Shown here: positions 10,955 to 18,877 of the stretch, in pieces
How positions within the stretch are numbered: the first letter of the stretch is position 1
Layout of the letters: each line of letters begins with the position of its first letter
NCBI RefSeq assembly: GCF_004000805.1
Contig: NZ_BILY01000001.1
Coordinates: forward strand, 286,906 to 350,905
DNA: 64,000 nucleotides
DNA from: Paenibacillus glycanilyticus NBRC 16618
Lineage (GTDB): Bacteria; Bacillota; Bacilli; Paenibacillales; Paenibacillaceae
Direction of reading: 5' to 3'
Notes under the pieces: generated by a model
Databases searched by the model: none
What the model was told of the DNA's origin: nothing
Seen by the model: the letters and a program-made list of their open reading frames with translations, nothing else
Made by a program: the position numbers and the translations under genes

Positions 10955-11938
10955 TTAAACAACCTCATCTCTCGCTGCTTTTTTTAGAGAATAAGCATTT
11001 GCCGGATTATCGCGCAGCAAGAGGTTGAGCTGTTCGTCGCCGAGGCCCTCCGCCCGTAAACGCGGAACGAAGGAAGCTAACAGATGCGACATGCCAGGCC
11101 CTCCCCCGTAAGCCTTCCAATAAGACCGAAGAGCAAAGTCTGTCCCCAGAATCAGCTGCTTCTCATGCCCTGCTTCAATTAAACCCCGAATTAGCTCCAC
11201 GCTATGCGAGTCAGGATGATATTTAATGCGGGAGGCATTATCGTACTCCAAGAAACAGCCAGTCGCCGCCAGCTCTTTGTGCAGATAAAGATCCGGATTA
11301 CGATCCATGTGGCAGATAATTACATTTTTCGGATCGACCCCAAACTTCGCCAACAGCTCGATTTGTTCCAGACCGCAAGTGCCATGCTCGGTATGGGTAG
11401 CGATCGGCACACCTGTGGCAATATGGGCGATTGCCACCGCTTCGAGCAGCTTTCTGGACACCGGGGCGATAACGTTATAATCGGATGCTCCTTTTAGTAC
11501 GCCCGCTTTAGCATCGAGCCGCTCCACTAACGGTCCATTGTAGCTGTATCGGTCCATCCCGACTTCGCATTCCTGGATAAGCAGCTCGGCAATTTGGTCA
11601 ACGGAATAATGATAAATCCAATGAAGATCGTCATAATACATCGGTTTGTGGAAACCGGTCACCGCAATGATGTGCGCACCTGTCTGCTTGGCGATATCAA
11701 CAAGCGCGGAAGGATGACGTCCACTGTCCAATGGCATATAATCGACAAAAGACTGTGCGCCGTATTGCATACATTCCTTAACCTCAGCCACCGCGTAATC
11801 GACCTGATTCAGCAGCAAATCCTTATTCTTCATCACACCTAAGCCGCCTTGAATGATTAAATGCTCATGGGCATATACAATTCCCAATTGGTCTGCCGGC
11901 ACATCGCCAAGCACGGTTCTTGCCATTTGCTGTTTCAT
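10955..11938 (-). CDS. Phosphotriesterase-family (PTE) metal hydrolase, probable lactonase
   Basis: A 327-residue amidohydrolase-superfamily protein with the binuclear metal site of the PTE family: AHEH (H24, H26), the bridging-lysine segment GVLKGASDY, ATHTEHG, CHMDRN and the aspartate in LGTDFA are all present. PTE homologues in Bacillota sugar operons include phospho-furanose lactonases (for example Listeria Lmo2620), so hydrolysis of a sugar lactone, perhaps phosphorylated, is the best guess. GGAGGTGAG precedes the ATG. It lies between the ROK kinase and SDR genes; SDR oxidation to a lactone followed by opening here is a plausible pair. Confidence 0.85.
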   Translation of the reverse strand: MKQQMARTVLGDVPADQLGIVYAHEHLIIQGGLGVMKNKDLLLNQVDYAVAEVKECMQYGAQSFVDYMPLDSGRHPSALVDIAKQTGAHIIAVTGFHKPMYYDDLHWIYHYSVDQIAELLIQECEVGMDRYSYNGPLVERLDAKAGVLKGASDYNVIAPVSRKLLEAVAIAHIATGVPIATHTEHGTCGLEQIELLAKFGVDPKNVIICHMDRNPDLYLHKELAATGCFLEYDNASRIKYHPDSHSVELIRGLIEAGHEKQLILGTDFALRSYWKAYGGGPGMSHLLASFVPRLRAEGLGDEQLNLLLRDNPANAYSLKKAARDEVV

Positions 11939-11960
11939 CTAGTAGCTCACCTCCGGTTAT

Positions 11961-12917
11961 TCAGCTAGTTCTTCGTGACATAGCCCAAGCAGCTGCTCCT
12001 ACAGCCCCGGCATACGTCCCGAATACCGCCTCAACGACATCGACGCCGCCTAAAGTAGAAGGGAATAGAATTACCCTGCTCTCCAAACCTCTGCGCACTA
12101 AATCCAATAAGAACCCCGATCGGGCTACGCCTCCACCGATAATTACGGCTCCGGGATTCAAGATAGCTATGCCATTGCGAATAGCCTGTACAAGAGCATT
12201 CGCGGCTCCCTTCAGAATATCGATGGCGAACCGGTCGCCTCTGACTGCTGCCTCGTCAACTATGCTGGAGTTCACCTTGCTCACATCATCCTGTACCAGC
12301 TCCCGCATAAGAGTTGGCAGACCTTGCTTCAATACCCGAATAGCAGCCGATGCAATAGCCGGGCCGCTTGCAATCGTTTCAAGACAGCCGCGGTTGCCGC
12401 AGCCGCAGAGCAAACCATCAGGTTGAATAACTTGATGTCCCAGTTCGCCTGCGACGCCGCGGCTGCCCAGGATCAGTTCTCCCTTAAGAACAACCCCTCC
12501 GCCAACGCCCGTACCCAGAACGAGGAGAAGAAAATCGGAAATCCCGCGGCCAGCGCCTAGATTAAGCTCGGCAAAAGCAGCTGCCCTGGCATCGTTTATT
12601 AATTCCACTTCCTGGCCAGTCACTAGCATCAGGTGCTCTCTTAATTCAAATCCATGCCAGGAATCCGGAAAATTGGGAAGCAGTACAACCCGCTTTCGTT
12701 CTTGATCCAAAACTCCCGGTACCGCTAGGCCGATTCGCTGCAATTCACCGGGGAAACCTCGATCGGCATCGACAATAAGAGCCGACAGTTTGGCCATTAC
12801 AGCAGCTGTACCTTCGCTTGCGCAAGTTGCCAATTGCTTCTCATGCACCACCTGTCCCGATTCATTCAAGAGGACAGCTTTTATGTGGGTCCCTCCCAGA
12901 TCAATACCTAGAAACAT
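11961..12917 (-). CDS. ROK-family sugar kinase
   Basis: A 318-residue kinase, first gene of operon B. It shows the phosphate-binding DLGGT (6-10), catalytic aspartate in NDA (D109), LGTGVGGG (134-141) and the full ROK zinc signature from E158: H161 with C171, C173 and C178. It would phosphorylate a hexose such as glucose, N-acetylmannosamine or an unusual sugar; the substrate cannot be read from sequence. AAAGGGGAG precedes the ATG, and transcription begins at the GntR-controlled promoter between the two operators. Confidence 0.92.
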   Translation of the reverse strand: MFLGIDLGGTHIKAVLLNESGQVVHEKQLATCASEGTAAVMAKLSALIVDADRGFPGELQRIGLAVPGVLDQERKRVVLLPNFPDSWHGFELREHLMLVTGQEVELINDARAAAFAELNLGAGRGISDFLLLVLGTGVGGGVVLKGELILGSRGVAGELGHQVIQPDGLLCGCGNRGCLETIASGPAIASAAIRVLKQGLPTLMRELVQDDVSKVNSSIVDEAAVRGDRFAIDILKGAANALVQAIRNGIAILNPGAVIIGGGVARSGFLLDLVRRGLESRVILFPSTLGGVDVVEAVFGTYAGAVGAAAWAMSRRTS

Positions 12918-12947
12918 GATTCTCCCCTTTTTATTTCGTTATTTCGT

Positions 12948-12959
12948 TTGTACGTACAA
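12948..12959. promoter_or_regulatory. GntR operator O2, downstream of the operon B -10
   Basis: The perfect palindrome TTGTACGTACAA lies about 20 bases downstream of the -10 box, where a bound repressor would block initiation or clearance. It is identical to the core of O1, 68 bases away, and nearly identical to the site at the GntR gene. Confidence 0.8.
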
Positions 12960-12973
12960 TCGGTTACGGGTTC

Positions 12974-13002
12974 ATTATAATAGCCTTCTTTTTATTTGTC
13001 TA
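12974..13002 (-). promoter_or_regulatory. Operon B promoter
   Basis: On the minus strand TAGACA (12997-13002) and a perfect TATAAT (12974-12979) are separated by exactly 17 bases. The box lies between two copies of the GntR operator and about 57 bases ahead of the ROK kinase start. Confidence 0.8.
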
Positions 13003-13014
13003 TATCTTATTTTG

Positions 13015-13028
13015 TTTGTACGTACAAA
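13015..13028. promoter_or_regulatory. GntR operator O1, upstream of the operon B -35
   Basis: A 14-bp perfect palindrome TTTGTACGTACAAA just upstream of the -35 box. With O2, centre-to-centre 68 bases away (about 6.5 turns), it could support looping or cooperative binding. Confidence 0.8.
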
Positions 13029-13098
13029 GAAATAGACAGATCCTCCTCTGCAACCAGAATAGAATCTGTCTTTCCTTATTGGCTTTATATTCAGCTAT

Positions 13099-13827
13099 TC
13101 AGCCTCTCTTAAGACGTACTTCGTAAGAATATTGATCGGCACGAATGATGCCTTCCTCGTAGACAAGAGGCTTGCCCTCCATGTCGAACGCCGTTCTGCG
13201 GAATCTTAAAGCGGGAAATCCCGAAGCGACCTCAAGAAGTTCGGCTTCCTCCCCTTCCAGCACAGCGCCTTCAATCACATGAAGCGCTTCATTTACTGTT
13301 CTGCCGGTCTGAACGTGAATTAATTCGTAGAGAGATCCTGTATAGTCCATCTCCGGAGTCATTCCGATTGTTGCCGACAAGTAGCACTGGGAATAGACAA
13401 TAGGAATTCCATTGCCCGTACGGATCCTGTTAATAACAAGAGAATCTTCGTGTTCCTTCAGCTGCAAGGCGCCGGCAATCGAATGAGGCGCGGTTATTCT
13501 GTCTGCGCCAAGAAGTCTGGTACCCGGACTCATGCCGCGGCGTCTCATCTCCTCGCTGAAGCTTAACAAGTGAAGCAGATCCACTTTGACCTTCTCAGAA
13601 GCAAGATGAATCCCTTTGCCCGTTATTCTAGTCACATGGCCGCCCTTTTCCAACATCGTAAGCGCGTTTCGTATCGTTGCCCGGCTGACCTGAAATCTTT
13701 CCTGAAGCTCGGCTTCCGTTGAGTAATAATCGCCAGGCTGCCTGGAGCCGTCTGTAATCTCCGATTCCAACAGCTGATAAATCTGATAGTATAAAGGGAT
13801 CGGTAAATCCCGATTAATTCGTTGCAT
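13099..13827 (-). CDS. GntR-family (HutC/UTRA subfamily) repressor
   Basis: A regulator of 242 residues, the usual length for the subfamily. The winged helix-turn-helix includes TEAELQERFQVSRATIRNAL, and a UTRA effector domain follows from about residue 85. The start is placed at ATG 13827 because GAGGTGG precedes it; the longer frame to 13932 would translate through the promoter and operator. UTRA domains usually bind phosphosugars, so an intermediate of operon B could be the inducer. An operator next to its own -10 predicts autorepression. Confidence 0.9.
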   Translation of the reverse strand: MQRINRDLPIPLYYQIYQLLESEITDGSRQPGDYYSTEAELQERFQVSRATIRNALTMLEKGGHVTRITGKGIHLASEKVKVDLLHLLSFSEEMRRRGMSPGTRLLGADRITAPHSIAGALQLKEHEDSLVINRIRTGNGIPIVYSQCYLSATIGMTPEMDYTGSLYELIHVQTGRTVNEALHVIEGAVLEGEEAELLEVASGFPALRFRRTAFDMEGKPLVYEEGIIRADQYSYEVRLKRG

Positions 13828-13883
13828 GGTCCACCTCGCTCTAGCTATTTCCGCTGCCTGTCGCAGTCGTACTCCAATTACGT

Positions 13884-13895
13884 TTGTACGAACAA
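13884..13895. promoter_or_regulatory. GntR autoregulatory operator
   Basis: TTGTACGAACAA differs from the operon B operators at one base. On the minus strand it begins at the last base of the -10 box, a classic repressor position. Confidence 0.75.
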
Positions 13896-13923
13896 TAGTA
13901 ACATGGTTTTTATAGCTTGAAAA
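13895..13923 (-). promoter_or_regulatory. Promoter of the GntR gene
   Basis: On the minus strand TTTTCA (13918-13923) and TACTAT (13895-13900) are separated by 17 bases, about 70 bases upstream of the ATG at 13827. Confidence 0.6.
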
Positions 13924-13941
13924 GCGGTGCACCCATATGGA

Positions 13942-13971
13942 AGAACGCGAGCTGCAAGCAACCCGCGTTCT
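13942..13971 (-). terminator. Hairpin at the end of operon A
   Basis: AGAACGCG and CGCGTTCT flank a 14-base loop five bases after the stop of the GH105-like gene. The T-run is weak, so some read-through into the GntR gene is possible. Confidence 0.5.
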
Positions 13972-13976
13972 CCGTC

Positions 13977-15383
13977 CTATTCATGTGAAACCGCCGCTGA
14001 TAATTGTCCCAACAGCCCCATCGCCATTTGCGAAATAACCCTATATCCGCTCCGTTGAAGCTCTTCGCCGTTTTTGTTACTTTGTGCCGTACCGGTCATC
14101 AACCCATCCGGCGTTAAATAACGACATAGCGAGGCTGCCGTATGAGCTGCATCTGCCTTGCCATTAAATAAGCGAATGCCTATGCGGTCAGCAATAGCTA
14201 ATGACGCCGCAATTCCGGCAGAAGCCGAAGTATCGACTCCGCTCTCCACTTCATCAACAAAGCAGCTCCAAAGCCCCTTTGCGCTTCTGAATTCAAATGC
14301 TTTTCGCAGCGTTTCGCTATATTCTTCTTCAATGAATCTCAGTTGCTCACCGTTCAATAGCTCCTTGTCCTTCAATTGTTCAAGCGTGCGGATAAGCCCA
14401 AGCAGATGCCACGCATACGCCCGCCCCCAATTACGGAAGCTTCGCGTCCCGTCATCCTGCCTTCTTAAATATAACGCCCCGCCTTCCCATAACAATGCTC
14501 TTCTTAACTCAAGCTGTTTGAAGGCGAGCCATGCCAATTCACGATCCCCCCGGTGCGCGGCGATAACGGATAACGGGTACGCAATCGTATAGCTGCCTTC
14601 CGCGGATAGGGTATCGCCGTCCTTAATAATCCCCTCCTGGTCGGTATGCTCTTTCATAAATTGAACGGCACAGTCTACCAGAGAATGAGTAGGGTCTAAC
14701 TTCGTCAACATTGCGATCGGCAGCGTAGATTCAATGCCGTAGAAGCAGCCATCCGAAGGTCTGCTTCTTGGATCCTCATAGACCAGATCGTTGTTCTTCA
14801 CAAACAGCTCCAAATGCCGGCGAGCGGTAGAATTAAATCCAGCGTCCAGCAGCCCGTCAAGTACGCAGCCTTCCATCCAGCCGAATGGCTGTATGCTGGC
14901 CAGCGAATTAAACCTGTCCTCGAACGACTCCAGTGGCGTCTTGGCATCTCCTATCATCAAATGCGGCAAATGCACAGGTTCGATGCTGCTCGTGGAAGGA
15001 TTACCTGCAAAAAACCACAGCGGGGCTTCTCCGTCTATCATGCGAAGCCCTACTCCTTCCTTCAATGCGATCAGCGCTTCATTTAGTCCTAAAGGCAGTT
15101 CGAATATCTGGAATACGTGAGCATATCGGATATCCAGCGTACCAAGCACGTTTCTAGTACGCAAGGCGATCACTTCAATTCTTTTATTTTCCCGGACATC
15201 GACAGCCACCGTGATTCGCAGCCTGGCATGATCCGTCTCTAACAACTCCTGCGAATGCCAATGCAGCTCGGTAATCGTTAAGCCATCCGGCAGGACAGGC
15301 TTTGCTTTCCAATCAAACGGCACACGCTGCCCATCAGGCAGATTCAGGGATGGCGACTTTATATCGTTTGCAATTACATACAC
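13977..15383 (-). CDS. GH88/GH105-like unsaturated uronyl hydrolase
   Basis: A 468-residue cytosolic protein. The C-terminal two thirds resemble the (alpha/alpha)6 barrel of GH88/GH105 enzymes: FRNWGRAYAWHLLGLIRTL corresponds to the WGRGxxW helix and the later KGLWSCFVDE...DTSASAGIA segment to the GLW...ETSAT region. Those families remove 4,5-unsaturated uronic acids left by polysaccharide lyases through hydration of the double bond. An extra N-terminal beta-rich part of about 130 residues is not in the standard family. It is the last gene of operon A, 12 bases after the reductase. Lyase-like genes elsewhere in the window support the role. Confidence 0.7.
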   Translation of the reverse strand: MYVIANDIKSPSLNLPDGQRVPFDWKAKPVLPDGLTITELHWHSQELLETDHARLRITVAVDVRENKRIEVIALRTRNVLGTLDIRYAHVFQIFELPLGLNEALIALKEGVGLRMIDGEAPLWFFAGNPSTSSIEPVHLPHLMIGDAKTPLESFEDRFNSLASIQPFGWMEGCVLDGLLDAGFNSTARRHLELFVKNNDLVYEDPRSRPSDGCFYGIESTLPIAMLTKLDPTHSLVDCAVQFMKEHTDQEGIIKDGDTLSAEGSYTIAYPLSVIAAHRGDRELAWLAFKQLELRRALLWEGGALYLRRQDDGTRSFRNWGRAYAWHLLGLIRTLEQLKDKELLNGEQLRFIEEEYSETLRKAFEFRSAKGLWSCFVDEVESGVDTSASAGIAASLAIADRIGIRLFNGKADAAHTAASLCRYLTPDGLMTGTAQSNKNGEELQRSGYRVISQMAMGLLGQLSAAVSHE

Positions 15384-15395
15384 CTTTCCACTTCC

Positions 15396-16400
15396 TTATG
15401 CACGCTTCATATGACTGCTGTGACCCGGTGACAGCTTGGCATCCGGATCGATATAAACCTTGGCGTTGTTAATCGCGGTTGGCGCTTCTCCGAAGCCGAC
15501 CGCAATCAATTTCAGTTTGCCCGGGTAAGTTGTTATGTCGCCTGCGGCGAAAATGCCCGGTATACTTGTCTCCATGCGGGTATCGACTACGATTGATCCG
15601 CTCTGAATATCAATTCCCCACTCTGCAATAGGACCAAGCGAGGATACGAATCCATAGTTCACAATCACGGCATCCACTTCATGGCGAACCTCTTCCTTCG
15701 TCTTGGTATCCAGAAGGGTCACGGCTTCGATGCCAGCGTCGCCATACAGTCCGGTCATTTCCTTATTCGTCAGAACGTTAACCTTGGAATTCATTAAAGT
15801 CTGCACGCTGTGCTCATGCGCGCGGAATTTGTCCCGGCGATGGACCAGCGTCACTTGCTCCGCAATCGGTTCCAGCATCAGCGACCAGTCGACAGCCGAA
15901 TCCCCGCCTCCGCTGATCAGCACCTTCTGCCCGGCAAATCGCTTGAGATCATCTACGAAATAATGCAAATTTTTACTTTCGAAAATAGCAGCTTCGGGGA
16001 GCTCCAGCCGCCTAGGCTCAAACGCTCCGACGCCTCCCGTAATAATGACGGCCTTTGCGTAATGGGAAGATTTATCGGTAACAACTTCGAACAGCCTCTC
16101 GTCATGCTTGATGACATTCAATACCTTCTCCTCGAGAGCAATGTCTGTTGCGAAATGGCTTAACTGTTCTTTCAACCGGTCAACCAGCTCCTGGGCGGTT
16201 ACCTTCGGGAACCCTGCAATGTCATAAATATATTTCTCGGGATAAAGCGCAGACAGCTGACCGCCAAGCTGGGGCATGCTTTCAATAATCTTCACAGAGG
16301 CTTGGCGCATCCCTCCATAGAAAGCAGCGAACAATCCCGCCGGACCACCGCCGATGATAAGAAAATCAACGGGATTGTTTTTTGAATGTATGCTCAACAA
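15396..16400 (-). CDS. Ferredoxin-NADP reductase, type 2 (YumC-like)
   Basis: A 334-residue thioredoxin-reductase-like flavoprotein with FAD motif [21 protein letters not shown] motif [12 protein letters not shown] and the late [20 protein letters not shown] segment. It has no CxxC redox pair, as expected for type 2 ferredoxin-NADP reductases such as Bacillus YumC (about 332 residues). The start is TTG at 16400 after GGAGGG. Between a Rieske gene and a uronyl-hydrolase-like gene, it is probably dedicated to this pathway, passing electrons between NADPH and the Rieske protein or ferredoxin. Confidence 0.92.
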   Translation of the reverse strand: MLSIHSKNNPVDFLIIGGGPAGLFAAFYGGMRQASVKIIESMPQLGGQLSALYPEKYIYDIAGFPKVTAQELVDRLKEQLSHFATDIALEEKVLNVIKHDERLFEVVTDKSSHYAKAVIITGGVGAFEPRRLELPEAAIFESKNLHYFVDDLKRFAGQKVLISGGGDSAVDWSLMLEPIAEQVTLVHRRDKFRAHEHSVQTLMNSKVNVLTNKEMTGLYGDAGIEAVTLLDTKTKEEVRHEVDAVIVNYGFVSSLGPIAEWGIDIQSGSIVVDTRMETSIPGIFAAGDITTYPGKLKLIAVGFGEAPTAINNAKVYIDPDAKLSPGHSSHMKRA

Positions 16401-16424
16401 TGTATACCCTCCGTCTATATTAAA

Positions 16425-16787
16425 TTAGATAACGACATATACCTTGTCGTCTTCCACCTCAACCTTATAACCGCGCAGCTTTACCTTCTCGTCAACTAAA
16501 TGCTGCCCGGTAAGCAAATCAAACTCCCAGCCATGCCACGGACAACGGACAATTTCTTGATCTTTGCCATACTTGTACTCATAGACCAGGGAAGGCAGCC
16601 TTGTCCCGCATACCGGACCTTGGCATACCGGGGCGCCGGCATGGGGACAAATGTTGCGCCAGGCATAAAACTGCTCGCCTACCGCAAATAAGCCGATCTC
16701 CATTCCCTTGACTGTAACGATCAATCGTTTGGCATTTCGCAGCTCTTTGGCCGTCGCCGCTTCGTAACGATTTTGCGTTTTTTCCAT
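16425..16787 (-). CDS. Rieske [2Fe-2S] ferredoxin-like protein
   Basis: A 120-residue soluble Rieske protein. Cluster ligands C47-P-H49 and C82-PW-H85 form the expected CxH...CxxH pair within NICPHAGAP and RCPWHGWEFD. Two more cysteines, C55 and C60, lie between them. The ATG at 16787 follows GGAGGAG by nine bases, four bases after the amidohydrolase stop. Free-standing Rieske proteins usually feed an oxygenase or act as a subunit of nitrite reductase; neither is encoded in this window. Confidence 0.9.
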   Translation of the reverse strand: MEKTQNRYEAATAKELRNAKRLIVTVKGMEIGLFAVGEQFYAWRNICPHAGAPVCQGPVCGTRLPSLVYEYKYGKDQEIVRCPWHGWEFDLLTGQHLVDEKVKLRGYKVEVEDDKVYVVI

Positions 16788-16791
16788 CTTG

Positions 16792-17904
16792 CTACTCCTC
16801 CTTGCTGCAAGCCGCTTCAGCATCTGTCACAGCAGCAGGCGGAGCTTCGTGTAGACCGTAAAGCTCGATCGCGTTCTCCACCAAAATACGCTGACGAAGC
16901 TCCTTGCGAATCGGCTGAAGCGCCATCTTCGGATTATCAAAGTCCCAATGCGGGTAATCGGATGAGAACATGACGGTTCTGCCGGCATCGACCATATCCA
17001 GAATTTGATTCAGATGCTCGTTGTTGGCCGGCTCTTCAATCGGCTGAGTCGTCAGGCGAATATGTTCCTTGATATATTCGGATGGAAGCCGCTTCAGCCA
17101 CGGCACCAGATCTCTTAAGCCCTTATAGTTCTTGTCCATTCGCCACATGAGATGAGGCAGCCATGCGATACCGCCTTCAATCGCCACGAACTTCAAAGAT
17201 GGAAACTTTTCAAATACGCCTTCGCATACAAGAGAATTGACATGCGCCATATAGTTAGCAGGCAATATATTATGCCATTCCAGGTAAGAGGTCGGATAAC
17301 CGGATGGCGTAGGCGCACCCGCAATGCCTCTTCCTTCCGTTCCGGGATGAACCGCCACCGGCAAGCCGTTACGCTCGGCTGCCTCATAGATCGGATGATA
17401 GAAGCGTTGACCAAACAGCATCCGCGAACCGCTGCACATGATAACTTGCACCATGTTTTTGTTAACGGCCATACGGTCGATTTCTTTCGCCGCCGCCAAT
17501 GGATCCGCATGATTAATCAGAATCGAGCCTTTATAGACGGGACTGGCCTTGAGCCATGTCTCGACAAGCCAATCGTTATACGCGCTGGCGACAACGTTCC
17601 CGTAATCCGGATTAGGATTGAGTGAGATCCCCAGAATGCCGGAGCCCGTCAATATACCGTAATCAATACCGTACTTGTGAAAATGATGCTCAAGCATATG
17701 CTTCGGATCGCTGCCAGGCAAGCCGCCTCCCGGCGGTATGGCATCGGAACGCAATACGCCTATTGGCGAATGCCAGCCGCCTCCGTAGCCCGCTCCGGCC
17801 GATTTCCAATAATCATGCCATACTCTCGGCAAGAACGGCAGTAAATCTTCGGACTTGGCAATCGCATTATGCACATCTGTATCAATAATTTTCGGCTTAG
17901 TCAT
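16792..17904 (-). CDS. Amidohydrolase 2 (ACMSD-like) family protein
   Basis: About 370 residues, first gene of operon A. It belongs to the ACMSD-like metal-dependent hydrolases/decarboxylases (PF04909): IIDTDVH near the start, VAVHPGTEG in the middle and MFSSDYPHWDFDN near the end supply the metal-binding Asp/His residues. Members decarboxylate or hydrolyse carboxylated rings and lactones. The ATG at 17904 has AAAGGAGAGG upstream; a TTG at 17928 lies before that site and is rejected. Pairing with Rieske and reductase genes suggests it acts before or after a redox step. Confidence 0.85.
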   Translation of the reverse strand: MTKPKIIDTDVHNAIAKSEDLLPFLPRVWHDYWKSAGAGYGGGWHSPIGVLRSDAIPPGGGLPGSDPKHMLEHHFHKYGIDYGILTGSGILGISLNPNPDYGNVVASAYNDWLVETWLKASPVYKGSILINHADPLAAAKEIDRMAVNKNMVQVIMCSGSRMLFGQRFYHPIYEAAERNGLPVAVHPGTEGRGIAGAPTPSGYPTSYLEWHNILPANYMAHVNSLVCEGVFEKFPSLKFVAIEGGIAWLPHLMWRMDKNYKGLRDLVPWLKRLPSEYIKEHIRLTTQPIEEPANNEHLNQILDMVDAGRTVMFSSDYPHWDFDNPKMALQPIRKELRQRILVENAIELYGLHEAPPAAVTDAEAACSKEE

Positions 17905-17932
17905 GGGAACCTCTCCTTTGCCCCGCAAAAAG

Positions 17933-17946
17933 TGTAATCGCTTTAT
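17933..17946 (-). promoter_or_regulatory. Weak cre-like box before operon A
   Basis: TGTAATCGCTTTAT (read on the plus strand) matches 12 of 14 positions of the CcpA consensus TGWAARCGYTWNCW, 29 bases upstream of the amidohydrolase start. Confidence 0.35.
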
Positions 17947-17984
17947 TAGCTTTACTTTACAATGCGGGGACTCTAACGTACATG

Positions 17985-18031
17985 AAGAAAAGGCATGAGA
18001 ATCTGGATTATTGTCAGATTCCCATGCCCTT
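17985..18031 (-). terminator. Terminator of the AraC gene at 18.0 kb
   Basis: On the minus strand AAGGGCATGGGAATCTG pairs with CAGATTCTCATGCCTT (G-U pairs allowed) around a nine-base loop, followed by TTTTCTT. It begins seven bases after the AraC stop. Confidence 0.75.
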
Positions 18032-18037
18032 CAAAGC

Positions 18038-18871
18038 TTATGATTTTCGGAAATCTCTTGGGGACATTCCCGTCTCTTTCTGAAACAATCTGGAGAAATA
18101 GAAGGAATCCTCGAACCCGCTTTCCTCCGCAATTTCTTTAATAGGCAGATCCGTATTTCTAAGCAATAGCTTAGAATGATCAATTCTGATTTTGTTTAAA
18201 TAACGTATGGGACTAATGCCCGTATGCGCTTTGAATAAGACGGAGAAATAGCCCGGGGACAAGGAAATGCTTTCTGCCAGCTGATCACGGGTAAGATTCT
18301 CTTTGAATGACTGCTTCATATACTGAATAGCCTTCTGAACGGCGGTCACCGCACCCGGATGATCTTCCCGATTGGCTCCTAGCCTCTGGATAAGCTGAAT
18401 CGCATTTAACAATTGCAGCTTGACATGCCATTCATAGCCGTTGTTTTTATCATGCCAGAGCTCATAGGCCTCCCGAAATACAGATTCAAGCACCATCTGC
18501 TCGGACCCTGCGTTGCCAAGCTGCAACGGCAGTCTCCCGGACGCCTCGCGGCTGAGCATAGTGCCCCCTTCCCATTGAATCGTACGGTATTGAAACAGAA
18601 AGGAATAGAAATGAAGAGGGTTCGAACGACTGGAGGTTAATCGCATAGGGAGTCCCGGCCAGATTTGAAATAAGTCTCCGGGACCAATCGACTTCTCTTC
18701 GCCGTCAAATGCAAGCACCCCTTCTCCGCTGTACACATAAGCAAGCGAGTGTACACCCGTCCGTTCCCTTGCTATTTGATAGTCAAGCTGTTCCCATACC
18801 TGTTTATTTCGAATAGCCACCTCTATAATTCGAGGAGTAAAACCGTTAAAAAATTCATAGTCCATCATCAT
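18038..18871 (-). CDS. AraC-family transcriptional regulator
   Basis: A 277-residue regulator with a cupin-like sensing domain (about 35-110; GEGVLAFDGEEKSIGPGDLF) and a C-terminal AraC DNA-binding domain (about 180-277) containing LAESISLSPGYFSVLFKAHT and AEESGFEDSFYFSRLFQKET, ending in MSPRDFRKS. It starts six bases after the pyruvyl-transferase-family gene, so the two are cotranscribed. Likely targets are that gene and the nearby SLH beta-helix gene; this is inferred from position. Confidence 0.9.
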   Translation of the reverse strand: MMMDYEFFNGFTPRIIEVAIRNKQVWEQLDYQIARERTGVHSLAYVYSGEGVLAFDGEEKSIGPGDLFQIWPGLPMRLTSSRSNPLHFYSFLFQYRTIQWEGGTMLSREASGRLPLQLGNAGSEQMVLESVFREAYELWHDKNNGYEWHVKLQLLNAIQLIQRLGANREDHPGAVTAVQKAIQYMKQSFKENLTRDQLAESISLSPGYFSVLFKAHTGISPIRYLNKIRIDHSKLLLRNTDLPIKEIAEESGFEDSFYFSRLFQKETGMSPRDFRKS

Positions 18872-18877
18872 GTTCCG

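Noticed and set aside
13828..13932. N-terminal extension of the GntR gene
   Set aside because: It would translate through the promoter and operator, and a good ribosome-binding site precedes the internal ATG at 13827.
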